From CAIWHR01 sp963717695 (GTDB taxonomy: Bacteria; Pseudomonadota; Gammaproteobacteria; Burkholderiales; Casimicrobiaceae), in contig CAVQWR010000001.1 in the NCBI GenBank assembly GCA_963717695.1, positions 434,001 through 498,000 on the forward strand: a DNA stretch of 64,000 nt, given 5' to 3'. The first letter of the stretch is position 1. Each line of letters opens with the position of its first letter. Of the stretch, positions 20,364 through 31,000 are shown piece by piece. The notes beneath the pieces are model-generated. The model was not told where the DNA came from. It saw nothing but the letters and a program-made list of their open reading frames with translations, and searched no databases. A program made the position numbers and the translations under genes.

Positions 20364-21503
20364 ATGGCGGTTCGCCCGAAGATCGCCCTCGTCCTCTCCG
20401 GGGGCGGCGCCCGCGCGGCGTACCAGGCGGGCGTCCTTGCGGCGATCGCCGAGTGGCTGCCTGCGGGGAGCCCGACGCCGTTCGTGATCGTGTGCGGCAC
20501 GTCGGCCGGCGCGATCAATGCCGCCGCCATTGCTGCAGGCGCAAAGGATTTCATCGGCGCCACGAAACGCCTGGGCGAACTGTGGAGCACGGTGCAGGCG
20601 TCCGACATCTACCGCACCGAAGCGACGCAGCTGATGGGGCAGGGCGCGCGCTGGCTCGTCTCCTTCGTGCCGGCGTGGCGGCATCGGCGTCCGGCGAGCC
20701 TCCTCGACAATGCGCCGCTCACCGGGTTTCTCTCCCGCAACGTTCCCTTCGGCGCCGTGCAGTCCTCGCTCGATGCCGGTGTGCTCGATTCGCTCGCCGT
20801 GACCGCGATGAGCTATCGCAGCGGGATGTCGGTGACGTTCTGCCAGGCGCAGCCTGGGCTGCAGCTGTGGGAGCGCTCGCAGCGCCTCGGCGTTCCCGCG
20901 ACCATCGACCTGCGCCATCTGCTCGCGTCGAGCGCCATCCCGTTCGTCTTTCCGCCGGCGGCGATCGACGGCGAATATTTCGGCGACGGCGCGGTGCGGC
21001 AGGTGGCTCCGACGGGACCGGCGCTGCATCTTGGCGCTGACCGGATTCTCGTCATTGGCGCCGCGCGAACCACGGTCAATCACCATCCGCCGGCGTCGAC
21101 CGCGCCGCCGTCGATGGCGCAGATCGGCGGCCAGGTGCTGGCGAGCATCTTCACCGACGCGCTCGGCACGGATCTCGAGAAGGTGCGGCTCGTCAACGTC
21201 GCGGTGCGGCAGATTCCCTCGGACCGGCTGACGTCGAGCCCGGTGCCGCTACGCGACGTCGACCTCGCGGTGCTCACGCCCAGCATCGCGCTGGAGGACA
21301 TCGCGCTCCAGCACGTCGCCGACCTGCCGAGAACGATGCGCGTGCTGCTGCGCGGCGTCGGCGCGACCCATCCGGGCGGCGGAGCACTGCTGTCGTATCT
21401 CCTGTTCGCACCGGGCTTCTGCAAGGCACTGCTCGACCTCGGGCGCGCCGACGCCGTCGCGCACCGCGCCGAGATCGAGGCGCTGCTCGCGGGCGTGTGC
21501 TGA
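20364..21503 (+). CDS. Patatin-like phospholipase
   Basis: A 379-residue patatin-family acyl hydrolase. The oxyanion-hole motif 'LVLSGGGARAAYQAGVL' opens the protein, the nucleophile Ser is in 'VCGTSAGAINAAAIAAG' (G-x-S-x-G), and the dyad Asp is in 'YFGDGAVRQVAP' (DGA). It has no signal peptide or membrane helices, so it is probably cytoplasmic or peripherally membrane-bound and acts on membrane lipids. It begins 16 bases after ubiX on the same strand, likely in one transcript. Bacterial relatives are of mixed or unknown physiological role. Confidence 0.9.
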   Translation: MAVRPKIALVLSGGGARAAYQAGVLAAIAEWLPAGSPTPFVIVCGTSAGAINAAAIAAGAKDFIGATKRLGELWSTVQASDIYRTEATQLMGQGARWLVSFVPAWRHRRPASLLDNAPLTGFLSRNVPFGAVQSSLDAGVLDSLAVTAMSYRSGMSVTFCQAQPGLQLWERSQRLGVPATIDLRHLLASSAIPFVFPPAAIDGEYFGDGAVRQVAPTGPALHLGADRILVIGAARTTVNHHPPASTAPPSMAQIGGQVLASIFTDALGTDLEKVRLVNVAVRQIPSDRLTSSPVPLRDVDLAVLTPSIALEDIALQHVADLPRTMRVLLRGVGATHPGGGALLSYLLFAPGFCKALLDLGRADAVAHRAEIEALLAGVC

Positions 21504-21507
21504 TCGG

Positions 21508-23606
21508 TCAGGCCGGCAGCGCGGCCTTCGCCACGTCGACCAGGCAGTCGTAGAACGTCGCGCCGCCGCCCAGGTCAGTGAGCGCCTGGCTCGTCACGGC
21601 ATTGGCGTTCTCGCCGCCGGGGGCGAGCTTCTTCCACCAGACCGAGGGCGCGACGACGAGCCCGGTGCGGGCGCGATCGGTCACGTTCGCGGTCGCGAAG
21701 AATGCGCCGCGGTCGTTGAAAATGCGCACGGTGTCGCCAGTCGCGATGTGTCGCGCGGCGGCGTCATCCGGATGGATCTCGAGCCGCGGCCCGCGCTCCT
21801 CGGCAACGAAGCGCTCGAGGTTCGCGAACGACGAGTTCAGGAAATTGCGCGCGGGCGGCGAGATGAAGGCGAGTGGATAGCGCTTCGCGAGCGCGGGATT
21901 GCTCGCTGCCGATTCGCGCGGCGGGACGAACGTCGGCAATGGATCGTGTCCCTGCGCTGCCAGCGTCGCGGAATGGAACTCGCACTTGCCGGAAGGCGTC
22001 GGAAAGTTGCCGTGCGCGAACGGCGCATACGGTGTCGGCACCGCGAGCCGCGTGAAGCCGTCCTCCCGCATCCGGTCCCAGTCGAGTCCCGCCGCACGCG
22101 GATGCGCCGAATTGAAGGCGTGCCGCGCCATGTCGTCGTCGCTTTCGCCGAAGCAGGCATCGTTGTAGCCCATGCGCTGCGCGAGCAGGCGGAAGACCTC
22201 GGTGTTCGGCTTCGCCTCGCCGAGGGGCGCGATTGCGGGATTGTTGGCCATCGCCCAGACGTGACCATACGACAGGTGGACGTCGGTCTGCTCGAGCTGC
22301 GTCGTCGCGGGCAGCAGGATGTCGGCGTAGTCGGCCGTGTCGGTCTGGAAGATCTCGTGCACCACGCAGAAGAGATCCTCGCGCGCGAAGCCGGCCGCGA
22401 CGCGCGACGACTCCGGCGCGACGGCGACGGGATTCGAGTTGTAGACGTAGATCGCGCGGACGGGCGGGTCGGAGAGGTCATTGAGTGCGTTGCCGATCGC
22501 GCTCATGTTGATGGTGCGCGGGCTTCCGCGGATCAGGTCGGGCCGTTCGAGCGCCCCGGTCGCCACCGGGAAATTGCCGGATGACGACAGGAGCGCGCCG
22601 CCGGCCGGCTCGCGCCACGCGCCCACCAGTGCCGGCAGGCACGCGATGGCGCGCACCGCGTTGGCGCCGCCCGCGTGTCGCTGCAGACCGTAGTTGAGGC
22701 GGATCGCGGCGGGGCGGGTGGTGCCGTATTCGCGGGCGAGGTCGACGATGGTCTGCGTCGGGAATCCCGCAGATCGCGGCGACGCGCTCGGGCGGGAACT
22801 CCGCCGCGCGCGCGGCGAGCCCATCGAAGCCGACCGTGTAACGCTCGATGTAATCGCGATCGACGAGATCCTCGGCGATCAGCACGTGCATGAGGCCGAG
22901 CGCCAGCGCCGCATCGGTGCCGGGCAGCGGGGCGATGTGCGCGTCGCATTTGTCGGCGGTCAGCGAGCGGTACGGGATCGATCGCGACGAGCCGGGCACC
23001 GCGGCGGCGCGCTTCCTGCGCCCGCGTCCAGAAGTGCAGGTTGGACACGATCGCGTTGCAGCCCCAGATCAGGATCAGCCGCGAGGAATCGAACTGCTCG
23101 ACATCCATCCCGATGGACGCGCCGATCGTCGCGCCCCATCCCGCCTTGCCGGCGGTCGCGCAGATCGTGCGGTCGAGCAGCGACGCGCCCAGCCGATGGA
23201 AGAAGCGGCGATCCATCGAGCTTCCCTGCAGCAGGCCCATCGTCCCCGCGTAGGAGTAGGGGAGGATCGCCTGCGGGCCGTCCGGCGACGCGGCAATCGC
23301 AGCGAACCGGGTGGCGATCGTCGCGAGCGCTTCGTCCCACGAGATGCGCTCGAAGCGGCCCTCGCCCTTGCGTCCCACGCGCCGCATCGGGTGCAGCACC
23401 CGGTCCTTCGAGTACGTGCGCTCGAGATAGCGGGCGACCTTGGTGCAGAGCTTGCCGGCCGTCGGCGGATGGTCGGCCGCGCCGCGGATCTCGACTGCGC
23501 GGCCGTCCTCGACCGTGACCTGCAGCGCGCAGGTGTCGGGGCAATCGTGCGGGCAGGCCCCGCGGACGACGGTTCTCGTTCCTGCGGGCTTCGGGTCGAG
23601 CGGCAT
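21508..23606 (-). CDS. Molybdopterin-dependent oxidoreductase with 4Fe-4S site (two frameshifts)
   Basis: About 698 residues once two one-base insertions (near 22975 and 22761) are removed. The N-terminus has the 4Fe-4S ligands 'CPHDCPDTCALQVTVEDG' plus 'AGKLCTKVARYLERTY', then 'VLHPMRRVGRKGEGRFERIS' typical of the formate dehydrogenase/BisC group. The middle contains 'TICATAGKAGWGATIG' and 'DSSRLILIWGCNAIVSNLHF'. The C-terminal MopB domain ends 'GGGATFYDCLVDVAKAALPA'. No Tat signal is visible, so it is probably cytoplasmic. Restored junctions such as 'AIDPYRSLTADKCDAHIAPL' fit the family exactly. It faces the patatin gene tail to tail with four bases between; the substrate cannot be told. 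Confidence 0.87.
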
Positions 23607-23846
23607 GGCGCCAATGATAACGCGCGGTCTTCTCGACCATCGCGGCGAGGCCCGCGGGCGAAGCGCGCCGCGGCGCCCGCCCGACGGACCTTCCGCGCGC
23701 CGTCAGTTTCCCGTCGTGCCCGCGCCACCCGATCGTGAACCCGTGCTCGCAATGACGCGCCAACTATTGAAGTGCCGTCGGAGGAAAGAGTCTGATGACA
23801 TTGAAACGTAACGACAAAGTAATCATGTAGCCGACAGCAATTTTGC

Positions 23847-23864
23847 TTGGCACGGATGGTGCTT
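23847..23864 (+). promoter_or_regulatory. Sigma-54-type (-24/-12) promoter
   Basis: TTGGCAC at 23847-23853 and TGCTT at 23860-23864 give the GG (23849-23850)-N10-GC (23861-23862) spacing required by RpoN. The -24 half is a full TTGGCACG match; the -12 half has one mismatch (GTGC for TTGC). It lies 43 bases before the start of the J-like protein gene. An NtrC-type activator is encoded at 13618-14986, but no link is shown. Confidence 0.5.
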
Positions 23865-23906
23865 TATGGGTGGCAGGGAAGCAAATCAGCGGGAAAGGAA
23901 ACGCAA

Positions 23907-24251
23907 ATGGAGGCCTCGGTGATCTACACCCACTACGATTATCTGGATCTCGCGCCTGGTGCGAGCACGGCCCGGATCGAAGCGGCATATGCGCAGGTGC
24001 TGGAGCGCTTCGGCTACGGCGGTGCCGACATCGAGCAGGACATGGGCGGACTCGTCCGGATGATCCATGCAGCCTACGAGACGCTTTCCGATCCGCAGAA
24101 GCGCCGCCGCTACGACGAGCAGTTGGCGCGCGAAGCGGCGCTTGCCGATGCCGAATTGAAGTCGATGCTCGACCGGCCCGTGGGCGTCGGGCAGCGTTTC
24201 CAGGATGCCCCGATGGCGCTGCAGCAGATGCTGCGCCAGCTCGCGGCCTGA
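23907..24251 (+). CDS. J-domain-like protein lacking the HPD motif
   Basis: A 114-residue protein whose start follows 'aaaggaa' seven bases upstream. Residues ~5-70 follow the J-domain pattern: 'YTHYDYLDLAPGASTARIEA' for helix I and its loop, a long helix II with 'YAQVLERFGYGG', and the helix III signature 'AAYETLSDPQKRRRYDEQL'. The HPD tripeptide that stimulates Hsp70 ATPase is missing; the loop reads 'GGADIEQDMGG'. It may bind partners without activating DnaK. The C-terminal tail 'LDRPVGVGQRFQDAPMALQQ' is unassigned. A sigma-54-type promoter lies directly upstream. Confidence 0.75.
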   Translation: MEASVIYTHYDYLDLAPGASTARIEAAYAQVLERFGYGGADIEQDMGGLVRMIHAAYETLSDPQKRRRYDEQLAREAALADAELKSMLDRPVGVGQRFQDAPMALQQMLRQLAA

Positions 24252-24710
24252 TCCCTCCAGCGACAGATTTGACGGTCGCCGGGTCTTCACACGCAAACAG
24301 CGATGCGGTCGGCGGCCGTTTTCTTTCCCCGACGCCATGCGGCCAGGAGCCGCAGCGCGGCATCACCGGCACGAATCCATACGCGCCGCACCGTTCAATT
24401 GCCGCCGCGTGACGGACGCCACGTGGCCGCGGGTCCCCGCACCGATCGCCGGCGCACCGCGGCGAACACGCGCCGCGCCGCCCAGCGGCCGCGGCCGCGG
24501 CCCGATACCCTGGTCCCGCGGGGACTGATCCCCTTGTGGACGCACTGACGGCGCATCCACCGAAAGGACGATTCCGCACGACCGCGACAGGCGCACAGAA
24601 TCAGGCAACAGGTTTCCCTCTTGCAGCGATCCTTCGAAATTTCGGAACGACTCGACACGCAACCGATTTGATCCAGGCAGCCCGACGCGCAGCGCCCCAG
24701 GAGATCCGAC
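24252..24710. other. Noncoding stretch before the Cys-rich protein gene
   Basis: About 460 GC-rich bases with no supportable gene on either strand. It contains a near-palindrome 'ttcgaaatttcggaa' around 24634-24648 and a weak GG-N10-GC arrangement at 24611-24624, neither strong enough to call a promoter. Confidence 0.4.
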
Positions 24711-25064
24711 GTGGAAAAATGCACCACCTGCCAGTACTACGACCGCCGGCAGATGAACGGCGTCAGCGGCGCGCCGCAAACGGGGCAGTGCCGCCGCACC
24801 GCGCCGATGCTGAATCCGGTCAACGCGAAGCCCTACATCATCGAAGGCATCTGGCCCACCGTCCGTGACGACGACTGGTGCGGCGAATGGAAGATCATCG
24901 CGCGCCGTGTCGACGGTCGGTCGGTCGAAGCCACCAACGCCGCGGCAATCGGCCCGAAGGCACTGGCCACCCCGCTGCGTCCAGCCGGTGTGAGCTCGCC
25001 CGCATTCGGACGTCCCGCGCCCAGCAACGTGACCCCCATCGCGGCCTCTCCGGGCAACGATTAA
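24711..25064 (+). CDS. Small Cys-rich conserved hypothetical protein
   Basis: A 117-residue protein starting with GTG, with 'ccaggag' eight to fourteen bases upstream. The first ~60 residues have four Cys in a metal-site-like layout: 'CTTCQYYDRR' (C-x2-C), 'GQCRRTAPM' and 'DDDWCGEW'. The aromatic/charged 'WPTVRDDDWCGEWKI' is a pattern I associate with small proteobacterial and phage proteins of unknown role. The remaining half is Pro/Ala-rich and probably unstructured. A zinc or iron-sulfur site is plausible but not shown. Confidence 0.7.
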   Translation: MEKCTTCQYYDRRQMNGVSGAPQTGQCRRTAPMLNPVNAKPYIIEGIWPTVRDDDWCGEWKIIARRVDGRSVEATNAAAIGPKALATPLRPAGVSSPAFGRPAPSNVTPIAASPGND

Positions 25065-25338
25065 GCAGTCCACATTCCTCGGCGTCGAGCGCGAGCGATT
25101 CGCCGCGCTCCGCCGCCGATACCGCTCGCCGGCCGCCTCGCGCGGCCGGTATTCGTTCTGACTCCCGATTGAAAGCGCCGAACGCGGCTTCGCGTTGACG
25201 ACGTCAAGGCGGCCTCGCGTCATCGCTCGAGGCGACATCGCGCATGCGACCGCCGGGTGGCTCGGCCCATGAGCCACCTGCGCGGTAGACTTGCTCCTGG
25301 TGCGGGCGTTGTCTCCGCTTCGCACTGCGTTCGACGCC

Positions 25339-28047
25339 ATGGCCTCCCTCCCCGAATCACTGCTGCAGGCGCTGGCCGCGGGTGTCACCGTCGTCACCCC
25401 GAACAATCGCCTCGCCCGCGCACTGACCGCGGGTTTCGACGCCGCGCAGCGTAGCGCCGGACGCGCCGCATGGGAGGCGGCGCGCGTGCTGCCGTGGAGC
25501 GCGTGGCAGGCGACACTGCGGCAGGAGGCGATCGAGGCGGACGCGATCGACACGGCGTCGCGGCTCCTTAGTGCGGCGCAGTCGAATTTCCTCTGGCGCA
25601 GGATCGTGGCGGCCCACGGCGGCGATCTCATCGACGTCGCGGGCGCGGCGCGCATTGCCGCCGAGGCATGGTCGCTCGCGCACGAATGGGGCGCGGGTGG
25701 CGAGAGCTGGCGCGGATGGGCGAACCGATTCGCGTCGGCCGACGACGACACCGCGACGTTCGCGGCGTGGGCCGAGCGTTATCACGCGACGCTCACCGAT
25801 GCGAGCACCCATGATGCAGCGAGTCTCGCGGATCGGCTCGTCGCGGCGTCGCCCCGGGTCGCCGCGTGGCGTGGCGTCACCGTCGCGCTGGCGGGCTTCA
25901 CCGAGCTATCGCCGCAGCAATCCCGGCTCGTCGCGGCACTCACCTCCGCCGGTATGCGCATCGAGAGGATTGCCACGCTGCCGCCGGGACCGAATCGCAT
26001 CCGCCGCAGCGAGCACGCGTCGCCGCGCGACGAGGTCGCCTGCGCACTCGGCTGGGCGCGGCGCGCGGCGCTTCAGGCTTCCGACACGGTGGCCGCGATC
26101 GTCGTCGCCGATCTCGCGGAACGGCGCGCCGAAGTTCGCGCACTGGCGGAGGACATCCTGTGTCCCGCGCTGCAATGGCCGGGGCAGGAATCGGCCGCGC
26201 GCCCGTACAACCTCTCGCTCGGCGTGCGTCTCGCCGACGTCGACATCGTCGCGGCGGCGACCGATCTCCTAGCGCTCGTGCACGGGCCACAACCCTCGGG
26301 GCGCATCGCCGCGTGGCTGCGCACGCCGTACCTCCCGGGCGATCGGGAAGCGGCGGCTGCCCGCGCGGCGCTCGAGCGGCGCTGGCTCGAGCAGGGCCGC
26401 GGATCGATGACGCTCACCGAGGTGATCGCCGAGCTGCAGCCGGTTGATCCGGCGCTGGCCCAGCGCCTGCATGCGGCGCGCGGCGCGATGTCCTTCGCTG
26501 CGGCCGCGCCGCGCGCGTGGGCCGATGCGTGGCGGAACGTGCTGGCACAGGTCGGCTGGCCGGGCGAGCGGGGACTCGGCAGCGCGGAATTCCAGGCGCG
26601 CGGCGCGTGGGACGAGGCGCTGGTGGATTTCGCGGGCGTCGCCATGCTGGCCACGCGCATGCCGCCCGCCGAGGCGCTCGACGCATTGCGCGAGGAGCTT
26701 TCGCTGCGCATCTTCCAGCCCGAGGCGCCGTCGGCGCCGATCCAGATCATGGGCCTGCTCGAAGCCGCCGGCACGCCGTTCGACGCGCTGTGGGTCGCGG
26801 GGCTCGATGCCGAATCGTGGCCGCGCGCGCCCGAGCCCAATCCGATGCTGCCGCTCGCGTGGCAGCGCGAGCGCGGCGTTCCGCGATCCTCGGCCGCGTC
26901 GGAGCTTGCGCACGCAGCTGCGCTCACGGACCAGCTCGCGCGCGGCGCGCCGGACGTCGTGTTCTCGTTCGCCCGCGAGCCCGGGGAAGAGCACGGGCTC
27001 GCCTCGTCGCTGCTGCCGCCGGGCGACGCGCTTGCAGACACCGCGGACGGCGCATGCGAAGGCGCCGCGCGGCAGATGTTCGCGGCGCGGCCCGCGCTCG
27101 AATGCTGCGACGACTCCCACGCGCCGGCATTGCCCGCGGGCACGGCGATGCGCGGAGGCGCGGGCCTCGTCGCGGCGCAGGGGGATTGTCCGTTCCAGGC
27201 CGTGGCCGCCTATCGGCTGCGCGCCGACGTGTGGCCCGAGCCGCTCGACGGCTTTTCGCCGATGGAGCGCGGCAATCTCGTGCACGATGCGCTCGCCCGT
27301 TTCTGGACCGAGGTGCGCACGCATGCGGCGCTGGTCGAACTCCCCGACGACGCACTGGCTGCCGCTGTCGAGCGCCACGCGAGCGCGGCGCTGCGCGCGC
27401 TCGATCCCCTGCGCCGGCGCACCTTGCCGGAAGCCGTGCTCGCGCGGGAGGCGCCACGGATCGCAGCGCTGCTGCTGATGTGGCTCGCCGGCACCGAGCG
27501 GGCCCGCCCGCCGTTCACCGTGCTCGCGGTCGAGGAGCGCATGGAAGTGAGGCTCGCCGAGCTGCTGCTGACGCTGCGCATCGACCGGATCGACACGCTC
27601 GCCGACGGCGGTGCTCTGATCATCGACTACAAGACCGGTCTGCCTCCGGGGACCGCGCAATGCATCGAGCAGCGTCCGCGCGCACCTCAGCTTGGCCTCT
27701 ACGCGCTGAGCTACGCCGCCACGAATCCCGCGGAGCCGTTGCGCGCGCTGGCCTATGCCTGCCTGCGCCGGGGCGAGCTCAAGGCCGACGGCCTCGCCGC
27801 CGACGCCGGCGTGTGGGACGCGCTGCGCACGCCCTCCGACCTGCGCGACGCGCCGTTCGCGGGATGGGTGGAACTCGAAGCGCATTGGCGCCGGGAGCTC
27901 GAAGCGCTCGGCACCGAGATCCGCGAGGGCGTCGCGACGATCACGCCGCGTCACGTCGCGACGACGTGCCGGCAATGCGGGCGCCAGGCGCTGTGCCGCA
28001 TCGGCTCCGCGGCGCTCGGCACCGACGAGGGTGGCGAGAATGAGTGA
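25339..28047 (+). CDS. AddB-like PD-(D/E)XK nuclease ('probable DNA repair protein' family)
   Basis: A 902-residue protein, first partner of a nuclease/helicase pair; a start 48 bases upstream is also possible. The N-terminus resembles an inactivated helicase core ('VTVVTPNNRLARALTAGF', 'LWVAGLDAESWPRAPEPNP'). The C-terminal nuclease has 'ERGNLVHDALARFW', the Asp of 'LRIDRIDTLADG' and the D-x-K of 'LIIDYKTGLPPG'. A Cys in 'GDCPFQAVAAYRL' plus 'CRQCGRQALC' near the C-terminus form a four-Cys iron-sulfur staple as in AddB and Cas4. It overlaps the helicase gene by eight bases. By family it should act in double-strand break repair, but it is not classical RecBCD. Confidence 0.87.
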   Translation: MASLPESLLQALAAGVTVVTPNNRLARALTAGFDAAQRSAGRAAWEAARVLPWSAWQATLRQEAIEADAIDTASRLLSAAQSNFLWRRIVAAHGGDLIDVAGAARIAAEAWSLAHEWGAGGESWRGWANRFASADDDTATFAAWAERYHATLTDASTHDAASLADRLVAASPRVAAWRGVTVALAGFTELSPQQSRLVAALTSAGMRIERIATLPPGPNRIRRSEHASPRDEVACALGWARRAALQASDTVAAIVVADLAERRAEVRALAEDILCPALQWPGQESAARPYNLSLGVRLADVDIVAAATDLLALVHGPQPSGRIAAWLRTPYLPGDREAAAARAALERRWLEQGRGSMTLTEVIAELQPVDPALAQRLHAARGAMSFAAAAPRAWADAWRNVLAQVGWPGERGLGSAEFQARGAWDEALVDFAGVAMLATRMPPAEALDALREELSLRIFQPEAPSAPIQIMGLLEAAGTPFDALWVAGLDAESWPRAPEPNPMLPLAWQRERGVPRSSAASELAHAAALTDQLARGAPDVVFSFAREPGEEHGLASSLLPPGDALADTADGACEGAARQMFAARPALECCDDSHAPALPAGTAMRGGAGLVAAQGDCPFQAVAAYRLRADVWPEPLDGFSPMERGNLVHDALARFWTEVRTHAALVELPDDALAAAVERHASAALRALDPLRRRTLPEAVLAREAPRIAALLLMWLAGTERARPPFTVLAVEERMEVRLAELLLTLRIDRIDTLADGGALIIDYKTGLPPGTAQCIEQRPRAPQLGLYALSYAATNPAEPLRALAYACLRRGELKADGLAADAGVWDALRTPSDLRDAPFAGWVELEAHWRRELEALGTEIREGVATITPRHVATTCRQCGRQALCRIGSAALGTDEGGENE

Positions 28048-31000
28048 GTCGGCGACACGGGATGCCCTGACCGGGAACGACGCGGCGGCGCGGGAGCGTC
28101 GCGCTCGACGTCACCCGCTCGTTCCTCGTGCAGGCGCCCGCGGGCTCGGGCAAGACGGGGCTCCTGATCCAGCGCTTTCTCGCGCTGCTCGCGCACGTCG
28201 ACCGGCCCGAGCGCGTCGTCGCGATGACCTTCACCCGCAAGGCCGCGGCGGAGATGCTCGAGTCGCATCGTCGGCGCATTGCGTGACGCGGACGAATGGC
28301 GTCGTCACGGACAAGCCGCACCACGCCCGCACACTCTGCGCTGGCGCAAAGCGTCCTCGCGCAGGACCGCAGGTTCGGCTGGAACCTGGTCGCGCACCCG
28401 GCGCGGCTGCGCGTGATGACGATCGACGCATTCTGCGCGGCGCTCGCGCGCCAGGCGCCCCTGGCGACGCGGCTCGGCGCGTCGCCGCGCTTCGACGAGC
28501 ACGCGTATCCGATCTACCAGCGCGCCGCGCGTGCAGCCCTCGCCGCCGCGGGCGCCGCCGACGACGGGTGGCAACGGCTCCTGTCGCATCTCGACAACGA
28601 TGCGTCGCGCGCGGTGATGCTGGTCGCCGATCTCCTCGCCAAGCGCGACCAGTGGCTGCGCGAGATGGTGGGCGCCGGCCGCGCCGTCGATCGTGCGGCG
28701 CTGGAAGCTGTCCTCGCCGCGGAAACGGAAGGCGAGCTCGCGGCCATCGCGTGCCGCGCTGCCGCAGAGCTTCGCGGTGCGGCTGCAGGCGATGCAGCAA
28801 TATGCCGCGCGCCATCTCGCCGACGATCCCGACAAGGCCGCATTCGGCGCGCGGCTTGCGCAATGCGCGGAGGGCGGCGGACTTCCTGCGGCGACGCACG
28901 ACGCCCTCGCGCAGTGGCAGGCGCTGGCGCAGTGGCTGCTGCTGAAGGGGAACGCGCAGTTCCGGCGTCAGCTGGACAAGAACGCGGGATTTCCCGCCAA
29001 GGGCACGGGTCCGGGCGCCGCGGCACGCGGCGAGCGCAACGACGCCATGCGGACACTGCTCGCCGATCTCGAGGCGCTTCCCGATTTCGCGTCGACGCTC
29101 GATGCGGCGCGGCACCTGCCGCCGGCACGGTACGCGGACGGCACCTGGGCGCTGATCGACGCGCTCGCGGAGCTTCTGCCGCGCGTCGCCGCGCATCTGC
29201 ACATCGCGTTCGCCGACGCCGGAACGATCGATTTCGTCGAGGCGCAGATCGCCGCGCGCGACGCGCTGGGCAGCGCGGAGGCGCCATCCGACCTGCTGCT
29301 GCGCCTCGATTTCACGATCGACCATCTGCTGATCGACGAATTCCAGGACACGTCGTTCGCGCAGCTCGAACTGATCGAGCTGCTCACTGCGGGCTGGGAG
29401 CCTTCCGACGGTCGCACGCTGTTCGCGGTCGGCGATCCGATGCAGTCGATCTATCGCTTCCGCGAGGCCGAGGTGCGGCTTTTCGTCGAGGCGCAGCAGC
29501 GGCGCATGATCGGCAACGTACCCGTCGAGCCCATCGTGCTCTCGCGCAATTTCCGCTCGCACGACGGCCTGGTGCAGTGGGTCAACGCAACGTTTGCCGG
29601 CGTGCTCGGCGCGATCAACGATCCGTGGCGAGGCGTCGTCGCCTTCGCGCCGGCGATCGCAAACGAGCCCGCGCAGGAGGGTCCGGCGGTGACCTTCGAC
29701 GCACTGCAGGGCAGGGCGGCCGAGGCACAGGCCGTGGTCCGGCGCGTCGAGATGGCGCTTTCGACGGAAAAGGCGACCGTCGCGATTCTTGTGCGTGCCC
29801 GCAGCCATCTGGCGGACATCCTGCCTGCGCTGCGCAGTGCCGGCATCGCGTACAGCGCGGTCGATCTCGATGCACTCGCCGAACGGCCGGCGATCCTGGA
29901 CCTCCTCGCGCTGACGCACGCGGTCGCGCAGCCTGCGGACCGGCTCGCGTACCTGTCGGCGCTGCGCGCGCCGTGGTGCGGCCTGCGCCTTTCCGATCTG
30001 TTGGTGCTCACCGGTGGCGCGGACGCCACCCCTGCACACTCGATGGCTGCACTGCCGCTCGATGCCGCCGCACTGCGCGACCTGTCGCCGGACGGGCGCA
30101 AGCGATTCCACCGCGTCAGAAGCATCCTCGACGCGGCGATGGACGCGCGCGGTCGGGCCACGCTGTCTTCGCGCGTCCGCGGTGCGTGGCTCGCGCTCGC
30201 GGGGCCCGCCACCCTCGACGACGCAATCGATCTCGACGCGGCGGAGCGCTTCTTTGCGACGCTTTCGGAGCACGAAATCGCCGGCGACGTACCGGACTGG
30301 TCGGGCTTCGTCGCGGCGCTGGCGCTGCTGCGCGCCGTCCCGCAGGCGCAGGAGGCCGCGCGCGTCCAGGTGATGACGCTGCATCGCGCCAAGGGACTGG
30401 AGTTCGACGTCGTCATCATGCCGGGGCTCGCGCGCACGCCGAACCGGCAGGACACGCCGCTGATCCGGTGGCGACGACGGCCGCAGGGCCTTCTGCTTGC
30501 CCCGCTCAAGGAGCGCGGCGGCGAGGCGGACCCCGTTTACGCGTATCTCAGTCATCTCGCGGAGGGCGAGGAGGCGGCCGAGCTGGGCCGCGTGCTCTAC
30601 GTCGGCTGCACGCGCGCGCGCTCGAGGCTGCATCTCGTCGCCGAGCTTGCGGTCAAGGAGGCCGACGACGGGACGCTCGAATGGAAAACACCGCGCGGAG
30701 GATCGGCGCTCGCGCGATTCGGAGCGAGCCTCGATCCGATGCGTGTCGCGCCGGAGCGCACGGCGGCCGAGATCGTTGCTGCGACGCGACCGCCGGGCCT
30801 TGCCCGCATTCCCGCGGCGTGGTCGGCGCCGCCACCCGTCGCATCAGTTCCCGCGCGAGCGCAGGTCGAGGATGCGCGCGAGCTGCTGCCATTCGACTGG
30901 GTGCGGGAGACGGCGCGGCAGGTGGGCATCGTCGCGCACCGCCTCTTCGCGCAGATCGGGCGCGAAGGCATCGCCGCATGGAGCGAGGAGCGTGTCGCGT

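Noticed and set aside
24611..24624. A GG-N10-GC arrangement before the Cys-rich small protein
   Set aside because: TTGC at -12 is good but the -24 half (GGTTT) is poor, and it lies about 90 bases from the start.
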